Below, piece after piece: positions 7,671 through 15,196 of a stretch of 24,628 nucleotides of DNA (position 1 is the stretch's first letter; every line of letters starts with the position of its first letter). Below the pieces are notes generated by a model. That model did no database searches. It saw only the letters and a program-made list of their open reading frames with translations, and had not been told where the DNA came from. This DNA comes from a virus: positions 1 through 24,628 of the IMG/VR virus record IMGVR_UViG_3300030103_001864; one strand, written 5' to 3'. The translations under genes and the position numbers were made by a program.

Positions 7671-7687
7671 TCTGTTATAACAACTTA

Positions 7688-8458
7688 TTATACTATGTCT
7701 TGTTTCTTTTGACTAGCATCATATTTAGGTTTAGCAGTACCTTTAGAAACTTGTTCTTGAAGTTTTGCTGCTATCTCAAATATTGCTGCATCATCTTTGT
7801 TACCCATATCAAGATTTCTTTCTCTTGATGGTTTGTAAACATGCCAGCTTTTGCTGCCCGCAGTTTTGCCAACTGTATTTAATTTATATACAGCTGAATA
7901 ACTTGCAGGATTAAACGGACCTTGATCATCTGTGAATCTAAGATTCTTGATTAGGTTGTTTAACTCCCTCGCCGGAGATAGATTAGAAGATCTCATTGGG
8001 ATTACTGCAGGTTTTGGTTCACCATCTACCAATGCTAATGCATAAAAGTATGCAGTCTTCTCAACATAATTACCGTTTGGTAATCTGTATCTTCCATTCT
8101 TTTCCTCCGTAGCATCAGCAGGAATATCTAAATGTGTTCCTACTGGAGCAGAAGCACTATCGCCTCTCTCCTGCCACTCAGGATACCTAGTTTGAGAGTG
8201 AGCAATTACAACTTGTAATCCCTCTTCCCCATCTATAAGTTTACCAAAACCTGATGCGTAAATCATACCAGGTTTAGCTCCTTCTACATGTTTGGCATCT
8301 CTTTCGTTACACTCTGGAGAAAGTTGATGAAGAATTTTTAAGATCGGTGTCGAAACATCGTCGTTCTTAATTTCCTCTGATCCTTTCCCAGCATGCTCTC
8401 TGAGATTTATTGTTGCTAATGCACCCGCATTAGTCTTCTTTGCTACTTGACTTTCCAT
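7688..8458 (-). CDS. Candidate phage ssDNA-binding protein (256 aa)
   Basis: This 256-aa soluble protein has the layout of a large phage family: an N-terminal tail, then a region with VSTPILKILHQLSPEC (35-50), GAKPGMIYASGFGKLIDG (60-77), GLQVVIAHSQTRYPEW (80-95), then a globular part and a Lys-rich C-terminal tail. Some annotators treat this family as ssDNA-binding, but I know of no direct proof. Position agrees: it lies between a coiled-coil protein and the primase. The N-terminus contains TINLREHA, shared with the upstream protein. Start: AAGGAG lies 5 nt before the ATG at 8458. A two-copy 8-nt repeat precedes it. Confidence 0.72.
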   Translation of the reverse strand: MESQVAKKTNAGALATINLREHAGKGSEEIKNDDVSTPILKILHQLSPECNERDAKHVEGAKPGMIYASGFGKLIDGEEGLQVVIAHSQTRYPEWQERGDSASAPVGTHLDIPADATEEKNGRYRLPNGNYVEKTAYFYALALVDGEPKPAVIPMRSSNLSPARELNNLIKNLRFTDDQGPFNPASYSAVYKLNTVGKTAGSKSWHVYKPSRERNLDMGNKDDAAIFEIAAKLQEQVSKGTAKPKYDASQKKQDIV

Positions 8459-8469
8459 AGTTACTCCTT

Positions 8470-8488
8470 GTTAGTCTGTTAGTCTGTT
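8470..8488 (-). repeat. Two-copy 8-nt direct repeat before the 256-aa gene
   Basis: On the plus strand the 8-nt unit GTTAGTCT occurs twice in tandem plus GTT, 19 nt in all. The repeat contains the stop codon of the 186-aa gene (8479-8481) and abuts the AAGGAG of the 256-aa gene (8464-8469). The same 8+8+3 plan, with a different unit, precedes the 186-aa gene. It is low in secondary structure and may be an mRNA operator. Confidence 0.6.
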
Positions 8489-9039
8489 GATTTAGGTTTG
8501 TTAGTTATCTTTGTTCGATAGCCAGCAAACGTACTGAAATACTCTGAGGGTATCTTACCACCACGTTCGTGGAGATCCCTCAAAGCAACTCTAAGGGTCC
8601 CGGCATTCACTGAAACTTTTTGTTCCGGTTGATAACCTTGACCTTTTGCGAGGTCAGCATATTGCTGCGCCTCGTTGTCTTCGTCCTTTCCAAACCTCAC
8701 TGTGATTTCATTTTTCACAATGTTGCCTAGTCCGTTCTCTCGAAGCCATTGATATGCCTCTGCTCTTTTTGGGGCAAGTGCAGTGGCAAAAAATTTATTA
8801 TCTATTTCTAACTCTGAACCATCTTTTAGTTTCATTGTTTTAAGATTCATAGCAAGCATCATATCTGGAATTATTACTTCAGATAAATAGCTTTCATTTT
8901 CTTCTAGATCTTTAATTCTATCTTTATAATTTTGTATTTCTTGTTGGATGTCTTGAAGTTTTTTTATTTCGTCGGAAAGTTTTTCTGGATCTGTTTGTGT
9001 CACCTGACTAGGTGCATGATCCCTAAGATTTATAGTCAT
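8479..9039 (-). CDS. Coiled-coil phage protein (186 aa), replication-linked, unknown
   Basis: The protein has an N-terminal tail with TINLRDHA (2-9), a charged coiled coil at about residues 18-55, then a globular part with KTMKLKDGSELEI (68-80), AYQWLRENGLG (95-105), a VRFGKDEDNEA segment (114-124), and a C-terminal region ending with PSEYF and a basic tail. This arrangement, including the WLRENG and FGK segments, is a widespread phage family without established function, usually beside an ssDNA-binding-type gene, as here. It starts with AAGGAG placed before ATG 9039 and is the first gene after the strong promoter at 9085-9114, so it should be abundantly expressed. Confidence 0.8.
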   Translation of the reverse strand: MTINLRDHAPSQVTQTDPEKLSDEIKKLQDIQQEIQNYKDRIKDLEENESYLSEVIIPDMMLAMNLKTMKLKDGSELEIDNKFFATALAPKRAEAYQWLRENGLGNIVKNEITVRFGKDEDNEAQQYADLAKGQGYQPEQKVSVNAGTLRVALRDLHERGGKIPSEYFSTFAGYRTKITNKPKSTD

Positions 9040-9048
9040 GTTACTCCT

Positions 9049-9067
9049 TAATAGTTTAATAGTTTAA
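9049..9067 (-). repeat. Two-copy 8-nt direct repeat before the 186-aa gene
   Basis: On the plus strand the unit TAATAGTT occurs twice in tandem plus TAA, 19 nt in all. It touches the AAGGAG of the 186-aa gene (9044-9049). The plan is the same as at 8470-8488, with a different unit, at almost the same distance from the start codon (9 versus 11 nt). This leader is very AT-rich and should be unstructured. Confidence 0.6.
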
Positions 9068-9084
9068 ATTTATATTTGCACTAT

Positions 9085-9114
9085 CGTATATATAGGAGAA
9101 TTTTATGTTGTCAA
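9085..9114 (-). promoter_or_regulatory. Sigma70-like promoter for the replication operon
   Basis: On the minus strand a perfect TTGACA (9114-9109) is followed after 16 nt by TATATA (9092-9087), or after 18 nt by TATACG. The -35 box starts directly after the TAG stop of the 112-aa gene (9115-9117). Transcription would start near 9080 and read into the 186-aa gene and on leftward. It is the best promoter in the window and would let host RNA polymerase drive the replication genes. Confidence 0.65.
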
Positions 9115-9453
9115 CTACTTTTGAAAAATATTTAATTCAATAGGGTAGTAACCTTTTTGTGTTCTATCGTATTTTAAATATTTAAATTTACCGTTTGTCA
9201 TTTCTGAAACTACTGCACACACTACACCAATAATAGCAGGGTCACCATAAAGTAACAAATAGTCATCAGAGGTAAAATCTTTTAAAGAATTTTTTATTTC
9301 TAAAACCAATGGTCCTGGTGAAAACTGCATTTGTTTTAATCTTGGAAACATAACCTTAATTTCGCCATATTTTATTGCAGGGGTAATATCAATTTTAGGT
9401 TGACCTGTTTCTCTATCTAATGGAATGTCTTGTACTAAATAAATTTTGTTCAT
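9115..9453 (-). CDS. Conserved hypothetical protein (112 aa)
   Basis: This small soluble protein has no signal peptide or membrane helix. Its N-terminal half has PKIDITPAIKYGEIKVMFPR, its centre FTSDDYLLLYGDPAIIGVV and its end YYPIELNIFQK, mostly predicted beta with a short helix. I recognise no domain. Proteins of this kind occur beside replication genes in marine phages. It is the first gene of the leftward block, divergent from the SNF2 helicase across a 49-nt gap that holds promoter-like boxes for both directions. The early position suggests a host-takeover or replication accessory role, but no function can be given. Confidence 0.78.
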   Translation of the reverse strand: MNKIYLVQDIPLDRETGQPKIDITPAIKYGEIKVMFPRLKQMQFSPGPLVLEIKNSLKDFTSDDYLLLYGDPAIIGVVCAVVSEMTNGKFKYLKYDRTQKGYYPIELNIFQK

Positions 9454-9481
9454 TGACTTTATACTTTCTATACATTATATA
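9453..9481 (+). promoter_or_regulatory. Divergent promoter region between 112-aa gene and SNF2 helicase
   Basis: Rightward: TTGACT (9453-9458), a 17-nt spacer and TATATA (9476-9481) form a good sigma70-like promoter. It implies a very short leader of about 15 nt before the helicase ATG at 9503. Leftward: the minus strand of 9474-9479 reads TATAAT, a perfect -10 for the 112-aa gene, but its -35 is poor. The two -10 boxes overlap, so the two directions may exclude each other. Also, the rightward -35 overlaps the start codon of the 112-aa gene. Confidence 0.55.
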
Positions 9482-9502
9482 ACTTTTTAGAAAGAAAAGT
9501 AA

Positions 9503-10942
9503 ATGATTAACTACAAATTTAAAACTGAGCCTTATGCTCATCAATTAAAAGCGTTAGAACGTTCTTGTGAAGAAAAATATTTTGCGTATTTTATGGAGAT
9601 GGGTACTGGTAAGTCAAAAGTATTAATTGATAATGCTGCTTATTTATACAATCAAGGTAAAATAAATGGCTTACTTCTTATTGCACCTAAAGGTGTATAT
9701 AAAAATTGGTATGAAGATCAAATACCTACTCACCTACCAGATTATATAAATAAAAAAGTTGTCCTTTGGAAAAGTTCTGACAAAACTATTGGACAAGAAA
9801 AGAAAATAAATTCTGTGTTACAAACTGGTACAGAGTTTCATATTTTAATCATGAATGTAGAAGCTTTTTCATATGATTTTGGTAAAGCATTTGCTCGTAG
9901 ATTTTTAAGTTGTCACAATGCTATGATGGCAATAGATGAATCTACAAGTATAAAAACACCTGGTGCTAACAGAACTAAAAATATTTTAAAGCTAAGAGAT
10001 CTTGCTAAGTACAGAAGAATATTAACAGGTTCACCTGTAACTAATTCACCATTAGATTTATTTAGTCAATGTGAGTTCCTTGAACCCTGGCTCTTAAAAA
10101 CAGATTCTTTTTATGATTTTAGAGCAAGGTATTCTATTATGAAATCTATTAACCTTGGATCTAGAAGTGTGAATATAGTAACAGGTCACAGAAATCTTGG
10201 AGAACTGTCTAGATTAATTGAACCCTTTTCAATGCGTGTATTAAAAGATGATTGTCTAGACTTACCTAATAAAACTTTTATGAAACGTCAAATTACTATG
10301 ACACCTCAACAAGAAAAAGTTTACAAAGAAATGAAAAAATATGCAATGGCACAACTTGATGGTAAAACTTTAACTACTAATAATGTTATGGTTCAATTAA
10401 TGAGACTGCATCAAATTTCTTGTGGTCACTATACATCTGATGATGGAGAGATATTAGATATACCTAATCATAGAGTAACAGAACTTATGGAAATACTTTC
10501 TGAGTTAGAAGGTAAAGCTGTTATATGGTCTAACTATCAAAAAGACGTAGATACAATTATAAAAACTATTAGAAAAAAATATGAGAGTGATGATATTGTA
10601 GTAGACTATTATGGTTTAACACCTCAAGAAGAGAGACAAGAAAATATAAAAAAATTTCAAGAAGATCCTAAATGTAGATTCTTTGTAGGTACAACTCAAA
10701 CAGGTGGGTACGGCATTACTTTAACTGCTGCAAGTACAATGATTTATTTTTCTAATGGTTATGATTTAGAAAAACGTTTGCAGTCAGAAGCACGTATTGA
10801 TCGTATTGGACAAAACTATCCAATGACTTATATTGATATTATCACTGAAGATACAGTTGATACAAAAATTGTTAAGGCTCTTCGTGACAAAGTAAATATT
10901 GCAACTCAAATTATGGGTGAAGATTTAAAAGATTGGATTTAA
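9503..10942 (+). CDS. SNF2-type superfamily 2 DNA helicase/translocase
   Basis: This 479-aa ATPase has the SNF2/Rad54 plan: a Q-like AHQLKALER (12-20), Walker A MGTGKS (33-38), Walker B DEST (145-148), LTGSPVTN (174-181), the second RecA lobe with IWSNYQ (341-346), motif V GTTQTGGYGITLTAAS (396-411) and motif VI SEARIDRIGQ (428-437). Such proteins move on double-stranded DNA and displace bound proteins; in phages they are found near replication and recombination genes. It is the only rightward gene inside 24 kb of leftward genes, with its own promoter-like boxes. Its TAA overlaps the stop of the convergent 72-aa gene. The Shine-Dalgarno is weak (GAAAAG). Confidence 0.93.
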   Translation: MINYKFKTEPYAHQLKALERSCEEKYFAYFMEMGTGKSKVLIDNAAYLYNQGKINGLLLIAPKGVYKNWYEDQIPTHLPDYINKKVVLWKSSDKTIGQEKKINSVLQTGTEFHILIMNVEAFSYDFGKAFARRFLSCHNAMMAIDESTSIKTPGANRTKNILKLRDLAKYRRILTGSPVTNSPLDLFSQCEFLEPWLLKTDSFYDFRARYSIMKSINLGSRSVNIVTGHRNLGELSRLIEPFSMRVLKDDCLDLPNKTFMKRQITMTPQQEKVYKEMKKYAMAQLDGKTLTTNNVMVQLMRLHQISCGHYTSDDGEILDIPNHRVTELMEILSELEGKAVIWSNYQKDVDTIIKTIRKKYESDDIVVDYYGLTPQEERQENIKKFQEDPKCRFFVGTTQTGGYGITLTAASTMIYFSNGYDLEKRLQSEARIDRIGQNYPMTYIDIITEDTVDTKIVKALRDKVNIATQIMGEDLKDWI

Positions 10943-11157
10943 AATAATCCTTTGTCCAAAGCTTTCTCTAACAGCAGAAGTGATACTGCCCCAACAGTAC
11001 CCAATAACACCCAATAGATCTTGTCTATCTTACCGCCCAAATCGTGTATACCATCATGCATGTGTTTAACATCTTTTTTTAATCCTGTTATGTAGCCATA
11101 AATAGATAGCAAATGCTCTCTTGTATTTTTGGGTTTAAGTTTATCTCCGTTTGGCAT
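10939..11157 (-). CDS. Small C-terminal-anchored membrane protein, holin/XhlA-like
   Basis: The 72-aa protein has a charged amphipathic N-terminal half (HDGIHDLGGKIDKI near 35-47) and a single membrane helix at about 48-63 with a short Lys/Asp tail. This plan resembles the XhlA-type small phage membrane proteins linked to lysis, or an accessory holin, but the similarity is in shape only. It is the last gene of the virion block: its start overlaps the stop of the 1343-aa gene (TAATG) and its stop overlaps that of the convergent helicase. It could also be a virion membrane-contact protein. Confidence 0.7.
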   Translation of the reverse strand: MPNGDKLKPKNTREHLLSIYGYITGLKKDVKHMHDGIHDLGGKIDKIYWVLLGTVGAVSLLLLEKALDKGLF

Positions 11158-14100
11158 TATGTAATTATTCCACGTTGTCTTAATCTTATTTGTTTTTCTT
11201 CTTCAGATAATAAAGCATTCTCTACTGAGGTCAATCCTCCATTATTTGGCACGTTATTTAAGTTAGCTTGAGCTGTTTGTATTACTTGTGGATTAGGCAT
11301 AGCTGAAGTTACATTACCTGGTAAAGGCGGTGTTTGTATTCCTGCAGAAAACATATCGTCATCTATGTATGTTGTAATATCTATATCAAAATTCTCTTCT
11401 AAAGATAAGTCTCTTAAATCATCTCTAATGTCTAGTATAATATCTTCTACTTCTTCAAATGGATTTTCTTCACCAATTCTATCTGCTATTTCAGCAAATT
11501 CTTTTCTAATATTTCTTGATGGATAGTAGGGATCAAACCTGTCATTTATAATATCGTTATAATCTCCTCTCAATTGTCTTTCTCTAAACTCTCTAGATAT
11601 TTCATCCTCATCTGCATTTAATAAATCTGCAGCTTGAAGATCTTTTAACATTTCTTTTTGTACATTAAATCTTGCTTGATTAGCTTTTATGTATCTATCA
11701 ATAACTTCTACAGGTGTTTTTGGACCACCTGATAATAATGAATCACCAAGTCCACCACCTGTAAATAAACCTCTAGATTCTCTAATACCTCTTTGATACT
11801 GAGCAATCTTAAATCCCATTGATCTTATAGGATCTAACTTAACAGCTCTATACCCGGCAAAACCTAAAAGTTCATCTGGTAATTCAAAAAACTCACCACG
11901 TTTTGATGGTTTATCCATAGCTGCTTGATATAATCTTGTTAATTGTGGGTATGAAAAAGGTAGCATTGATTGTGCAAGATGGTCTATTCCAATTTTAATT
12001 TTATCACCGCCTGGAGTTTGATCAGTATATAATGCTCTACCATCATCTGTTACTCCATTTCTTAATGTTAAATCTGTTAAAGCTTCTGTGTAAATAGATT
12101 CAGATATAAATGGTGATGCAAGTTCACCAGCAGCCTCTGACATACCTGTTAACAAACCTTTCATTAAAACTTCTTCATCTTCTATTCCGTTTTGAATATT
12201 GTTTAATAAAGTTTGTAATGGTCTAATAGCCACGTCATATGCATTACCATGACTAAAGTCTATGTATTTTAACTCACCTGTTTCTTCATCTCTAATAGGT
12301 AAAATAGTTGAGTTTTCTGACCATTTAGGTAAGTATCTTTTAATAGCTTCTAATTCATCGTTGGTTACATCGTATAAAGATTGGAAACCTTTTTGTATTC
12401 CATAAGGAGCTGCAGCTAATACAGTTGTCATACCTAGTAATCTTTTAATACCAATGTTTCTTAACGCTGGATCTTTTATTTCTCTAATAGCTCTTTGACC
12501 AATGTTAGTTGTTGTTCTTAATATTTCAGATGGGAAAGACATGAACGTACCAAGAGGTAAACGTCTTAACGCTCTAACAGTATCAGATACATAAGCATAG
12601 TTTGGAACTGTATTTCTTACAATATCAGCTGCTTCATTATCTAACATTTCCTCTGTAAACTCTCTACCAGCTCTGCTATATGCATTTTTTAATCTGTATC
12701 TTTCTACAGCATAGTTAGCTATTTTAAACAAATCATCCTCAGCTGTATATAAATCTTCGGCACCTTTCATTACAGCTTTAGCTCCACGTGTAGCTGAACC
12801 TAAAAGTTTTCTACCCATAGACTCTAGTGGTTTTTCTAAATTTAAATTACCACCATAACCAATGTCTCCTAATATATTTCTAAAATCATTTACATTTGTT
12901 TGTGAGTTAACAACACCTAGTCTTAAAAATTTTCTATATGCTTCTTGAAAATCTTTCTCACTGTATTTGTATGGAGTATATTTAGATGCAAACTTTTTAA
13001 TACCTGCGCCAGGTTCTACTGTTTTAAGAGCTTCATTAAATGCTTTTGCAACTACCGCAGGATTTTCAAAAAAAATACCATTGGCGGCAGAGAATCCTGT
13101 TGCAGAGAATATATTTCTAAAGTGAGTTACCGGTGCAAGAATTGTTTTAGCTACTTGTGATGCAGCTTTTGGAAATAAAATTAAATTACGATAACCCCAT
13201 GTTGCTAGTTTCTCGACGCCTGTTGCATCTTTTCTTGGTTCAAATAAAAATTTTAAAATTTTACCACTTTCTGATAATGCATCAGCAATAGCTCTTGATG
13301 TATATTTACCTGCTAAAGGATTTATTGCGTAGTCATCTTTAAATGCGTTTGCTACATAATCATCTAGTTTTACAATTTCTTGATTAGGCAAAGCGTCCTC
13401 TGCTAAATTTCTAGTTCCAAAGAAAAAACCTTTGGTCCCTGGTGCAACAACTCCCCCACCTTTTTCTATTTCTTTTACAACTTGTTTTCTAAAATAATCT
13501 TGATCATCTAACCTTTGAAACATTTGATTTTTTCTAGCAACTGAAGATAGTCTTGTCATTCCATTGTACAATGAAAATCTAGGATCATTCATCTCACCAA
13601 AAAATTCTCTAAATACTTTACTACCTTTACCAATGGGTTCGATGATGTCACCTTTTCTACCAGCTCCTCTAAGAGCCGATGTTCTTCTTTTACCAGTTAA
13701 CACTTTACCTTCAGCGTCTTTTACTAATACTTGTTTAAAAAATTTTTGAGTTAAAGTATCATCAGCCTCTGCTGTTCTTGATGTGTATTTAAAGAAAGGT
13801 AAAGAGTTTGGTTTCTTAGCTGCTATAGCTGTATCAATTAATCTATTTAATTGTTCATCAACCTGGTTAACACTTGCAAATGGTTTACCAGATTTAGCTG
13901 CATATCTTATAAATAATTCTCTAGCATTTTTGTAAGCATCTCCTGTTGGTGTATATCTAACAAAAGGTAGTATAGGTTTCTCTTCAAATATTCTATACGT
14001 GCCACCTAAATAATCTTTTACCCTTTGTCCCATAATAGATTTTAATGGTGTAATATTTTTCATGTCTCCACCTAATTTAGAGGCTGTAGAAATAAGAGTA

Positions 14101-15188
14101 GTAAATGCTTCTCTTGCTTTACCTAAAGTTCCAAACAATTGATTAATCTCTGGTCTTTTTAATCCTTTTATTTTTAATTTTTCTGTGAGATCCATTACTA
14201 CATCGTCTTTGATTCCTTTAGTTAAGTCTCCAGAGAACATAGCATCATTAAGAGTTTCTAATATTTCTGCTTTTTCTTTACCAGTTGATTGATTAAAAGT
14301 AGTTTTTATAGTTGGAAACATTTTATTAAGAGGTTTGTCAAACTCTTTAACTAATTTCATAGCTTCATTTGTATCAGCCATTGTGGCTCCTTTTTCAGCC
14401 ATTTTCTCTTCAAATATTTTTTGTGGTTTAGCACCTCTTGCTCTCACCGCACTAAATATTTTATTAAAAAATTGATCTAATTTAGAATTACTAAACTCAA
14501 TATATTTACCAGTAGTGGCAGCTGCTTTAATACCTTTACCTACACCATAAACAACCGGTGTAAGAAACAAAGACTCGCCTCCAAATTTAACCCTATTTAA
14601 TAATTTTCTACCAGCATCTTTAGAAGGATCAGCTAACTCTTCATTATCTAGTTCTGTTGGTCCTCCTATTACGTCTCCAATACTTCCAATATTTTCAACA
14701 TCTGTTACAAGCGTTTCCCCCGCTGCACCTCCAGCAACTGCTGCTGCAAATCTTTTTGTTTTAGCTGCTCTATTTAATTCATCAGCTTTACCTGCACCTT
14801 TTAATAAGTCAGGTCTTTTAAGATCTAAATATTTATTTGCTTTTTTACCTGATAAAGCTTTTGTTGCCATCTTACGAGCAACACTAAAACCTATTGATCC
14901 AGGTATACCAATTTGCACCAATGCTTCTGTTAATCTACCTGCTGCTTTTTCTTGTGCTATTTCTTCAAATGGGTTTAGTTTATCAAAAAATACTTCTACG
15001 TCTGTTGCAAGATCTGTACCTGCTCCTAAATCAATTAACTCTGCTCCTAATGAAACCACACCCTCAGGTACTTTAATTAACCCTGAAGCTACACCTGCTA
15101 GAGCTGCACTAAAAGCATTTCTTTCATTACCTAATTCTTCATCAGCTAAACCCATGAAGCCTTCTGGATCATAATTTTCTAATGCCAT
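11157..15188 (-). CDS. Large internal virion/DNA-ejection-type protein (1343 aa)
   Basis: This is the largest protein in the window. It is mostly helical, with hydrophobic Gly/Ala-rich segments near the N-terminus (ALAGVASGLIKVPEG at about 28-42; FAAAVAGGAAGETL near 146-160; around 200-225) alternating with charged helices. A membrane-like part lies near residues 680-740, and the C-terminal 200 residues are acidic and Asp/Glu-rich. No lysozyme or protease motif was found. The family is familiar from uncultured marine phages without known function. Size, amphipathic composition and place in the virion block suggest an internal core protein ejected into the host, comparable in role to T7 gp15/gp16; this is inference. 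An AGGAGG (15193-15198) overlaps the upstream stop. Confidence 0.85.
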   Translation of the reverse strand: MALENYDPEGFMGLADEELGNERNAFSAALAGVASGLIKVPEGVVSLGAELIDLGAGTDLATDVEVFFDKLNPFEEIAQEKAAGRLTEALVQIGIPGSIGFSVARKMATKALSGKKANKYLDLKRPDLLKGAGKADELNRAAKTKRFAAAVAGGAAGETLVTDVENIGSIGDVIGGPTELDNEELADPSKDAGRKLLNRVKFGGESLFLTPVVYGVGKGIKAAATTGKYIEFSNSKLDQFFNKIFSAVRARGAKPQKIFEEKMAEKGATMADTNEAMKLVKEFDKPLNKMFPTIKTTFNQSTGKEKAEILETLNDAMFSGDLTKGIKDDVVMDLTEKLKIKGLKRPEINQLFGTLGKAREAFTTLISTASKLGGDMKNITPLKSIMGQRVKDYLGGTYRIFEEKPILPFVRYTPTGDAYKNARELFIRYAAKSGKPFASVNQVDEQLNRLIDTAIAAKKPNSLPFFKYTSRTAEADDTLTQKFFKQVLVKDAEGKVLTGKRRTSALRGAGRKGDIIEPIGKGSKVFREFFGEMNDPRFSLYNGMTRLSSVARKNQMFQRLDDQDYFRKQVVKEIEKGGGVVAPGTKGFFFGTRNLAEDALPNQEIVKLDDYVANAFKDDYAINPLAGKYTSRAIADALSESGKILKFLFEPRKDATGVEKLATWGYRNLILFPKAASQVAKTILAPVTHFRNIFSATGFSAANGIFFENPAVVAKAFNEALKTVEPGAGIKKFASKYTPYKYSEKDFQEAYRKFLRLGVVNSQTNVNDFRNILGDIGYGGNLNLEKPLESMGRKLLGSATRGAKAVMKGAEDLYTAEDDLFKIANYAVERYRLKNAYSRAGREFTEEMLDNEAADIVRNTVPNYAYVSDTVRALRRLPLGTFMSFPSEILRTTTNIGQRAIREIKDPALRNIGIKRLLGMTTVLAAAPYGIQKGFQSLYDVTNDELEAIKRYLPKWSENSTILPIRDEETGELKYIDFSHGNAYDVAIRPLQTLLNNIQNGIEDEEVLMKGLLTGMSEAAGELASPFISESIYTEALTDLTLRNGVTDDGRALYTDQTPGGDKIKIGIDHLAQSMLPFSYPQLTRLYQAAMDKPSKRGEFFELPDELLGFAGYRAVKLDPIRSMGFKIAQYQRGIRESRGLFTGGGLGDSLLSGGPKTPVEVIDRYIKANQARFNVQKEMLKDLQAADLLNADEDEISREFRERQLRGDYNDIINDRFDPYYPSRNIRKEFAEIADRIGEENPFEEVEDIILDIRDDLRDLSLEENFDIDITTYIDDDMFSAGIQTPPLPGNVTSAMPNPQVIQTAQANLNNVPNNGGLTSVENALLSEEEKQIRLRQRGIIT

Positions 15189-15196
15189 TTAGCCTC

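Noticed and set aside
8470-9067. CRISPR-like or iteron array from the short tandem repeats
   Set aside because: Each site has only two 8-nt units with no spacers, and the two sites use different units; a leader repeat explains them better than a CRISPR array or a replication origin.
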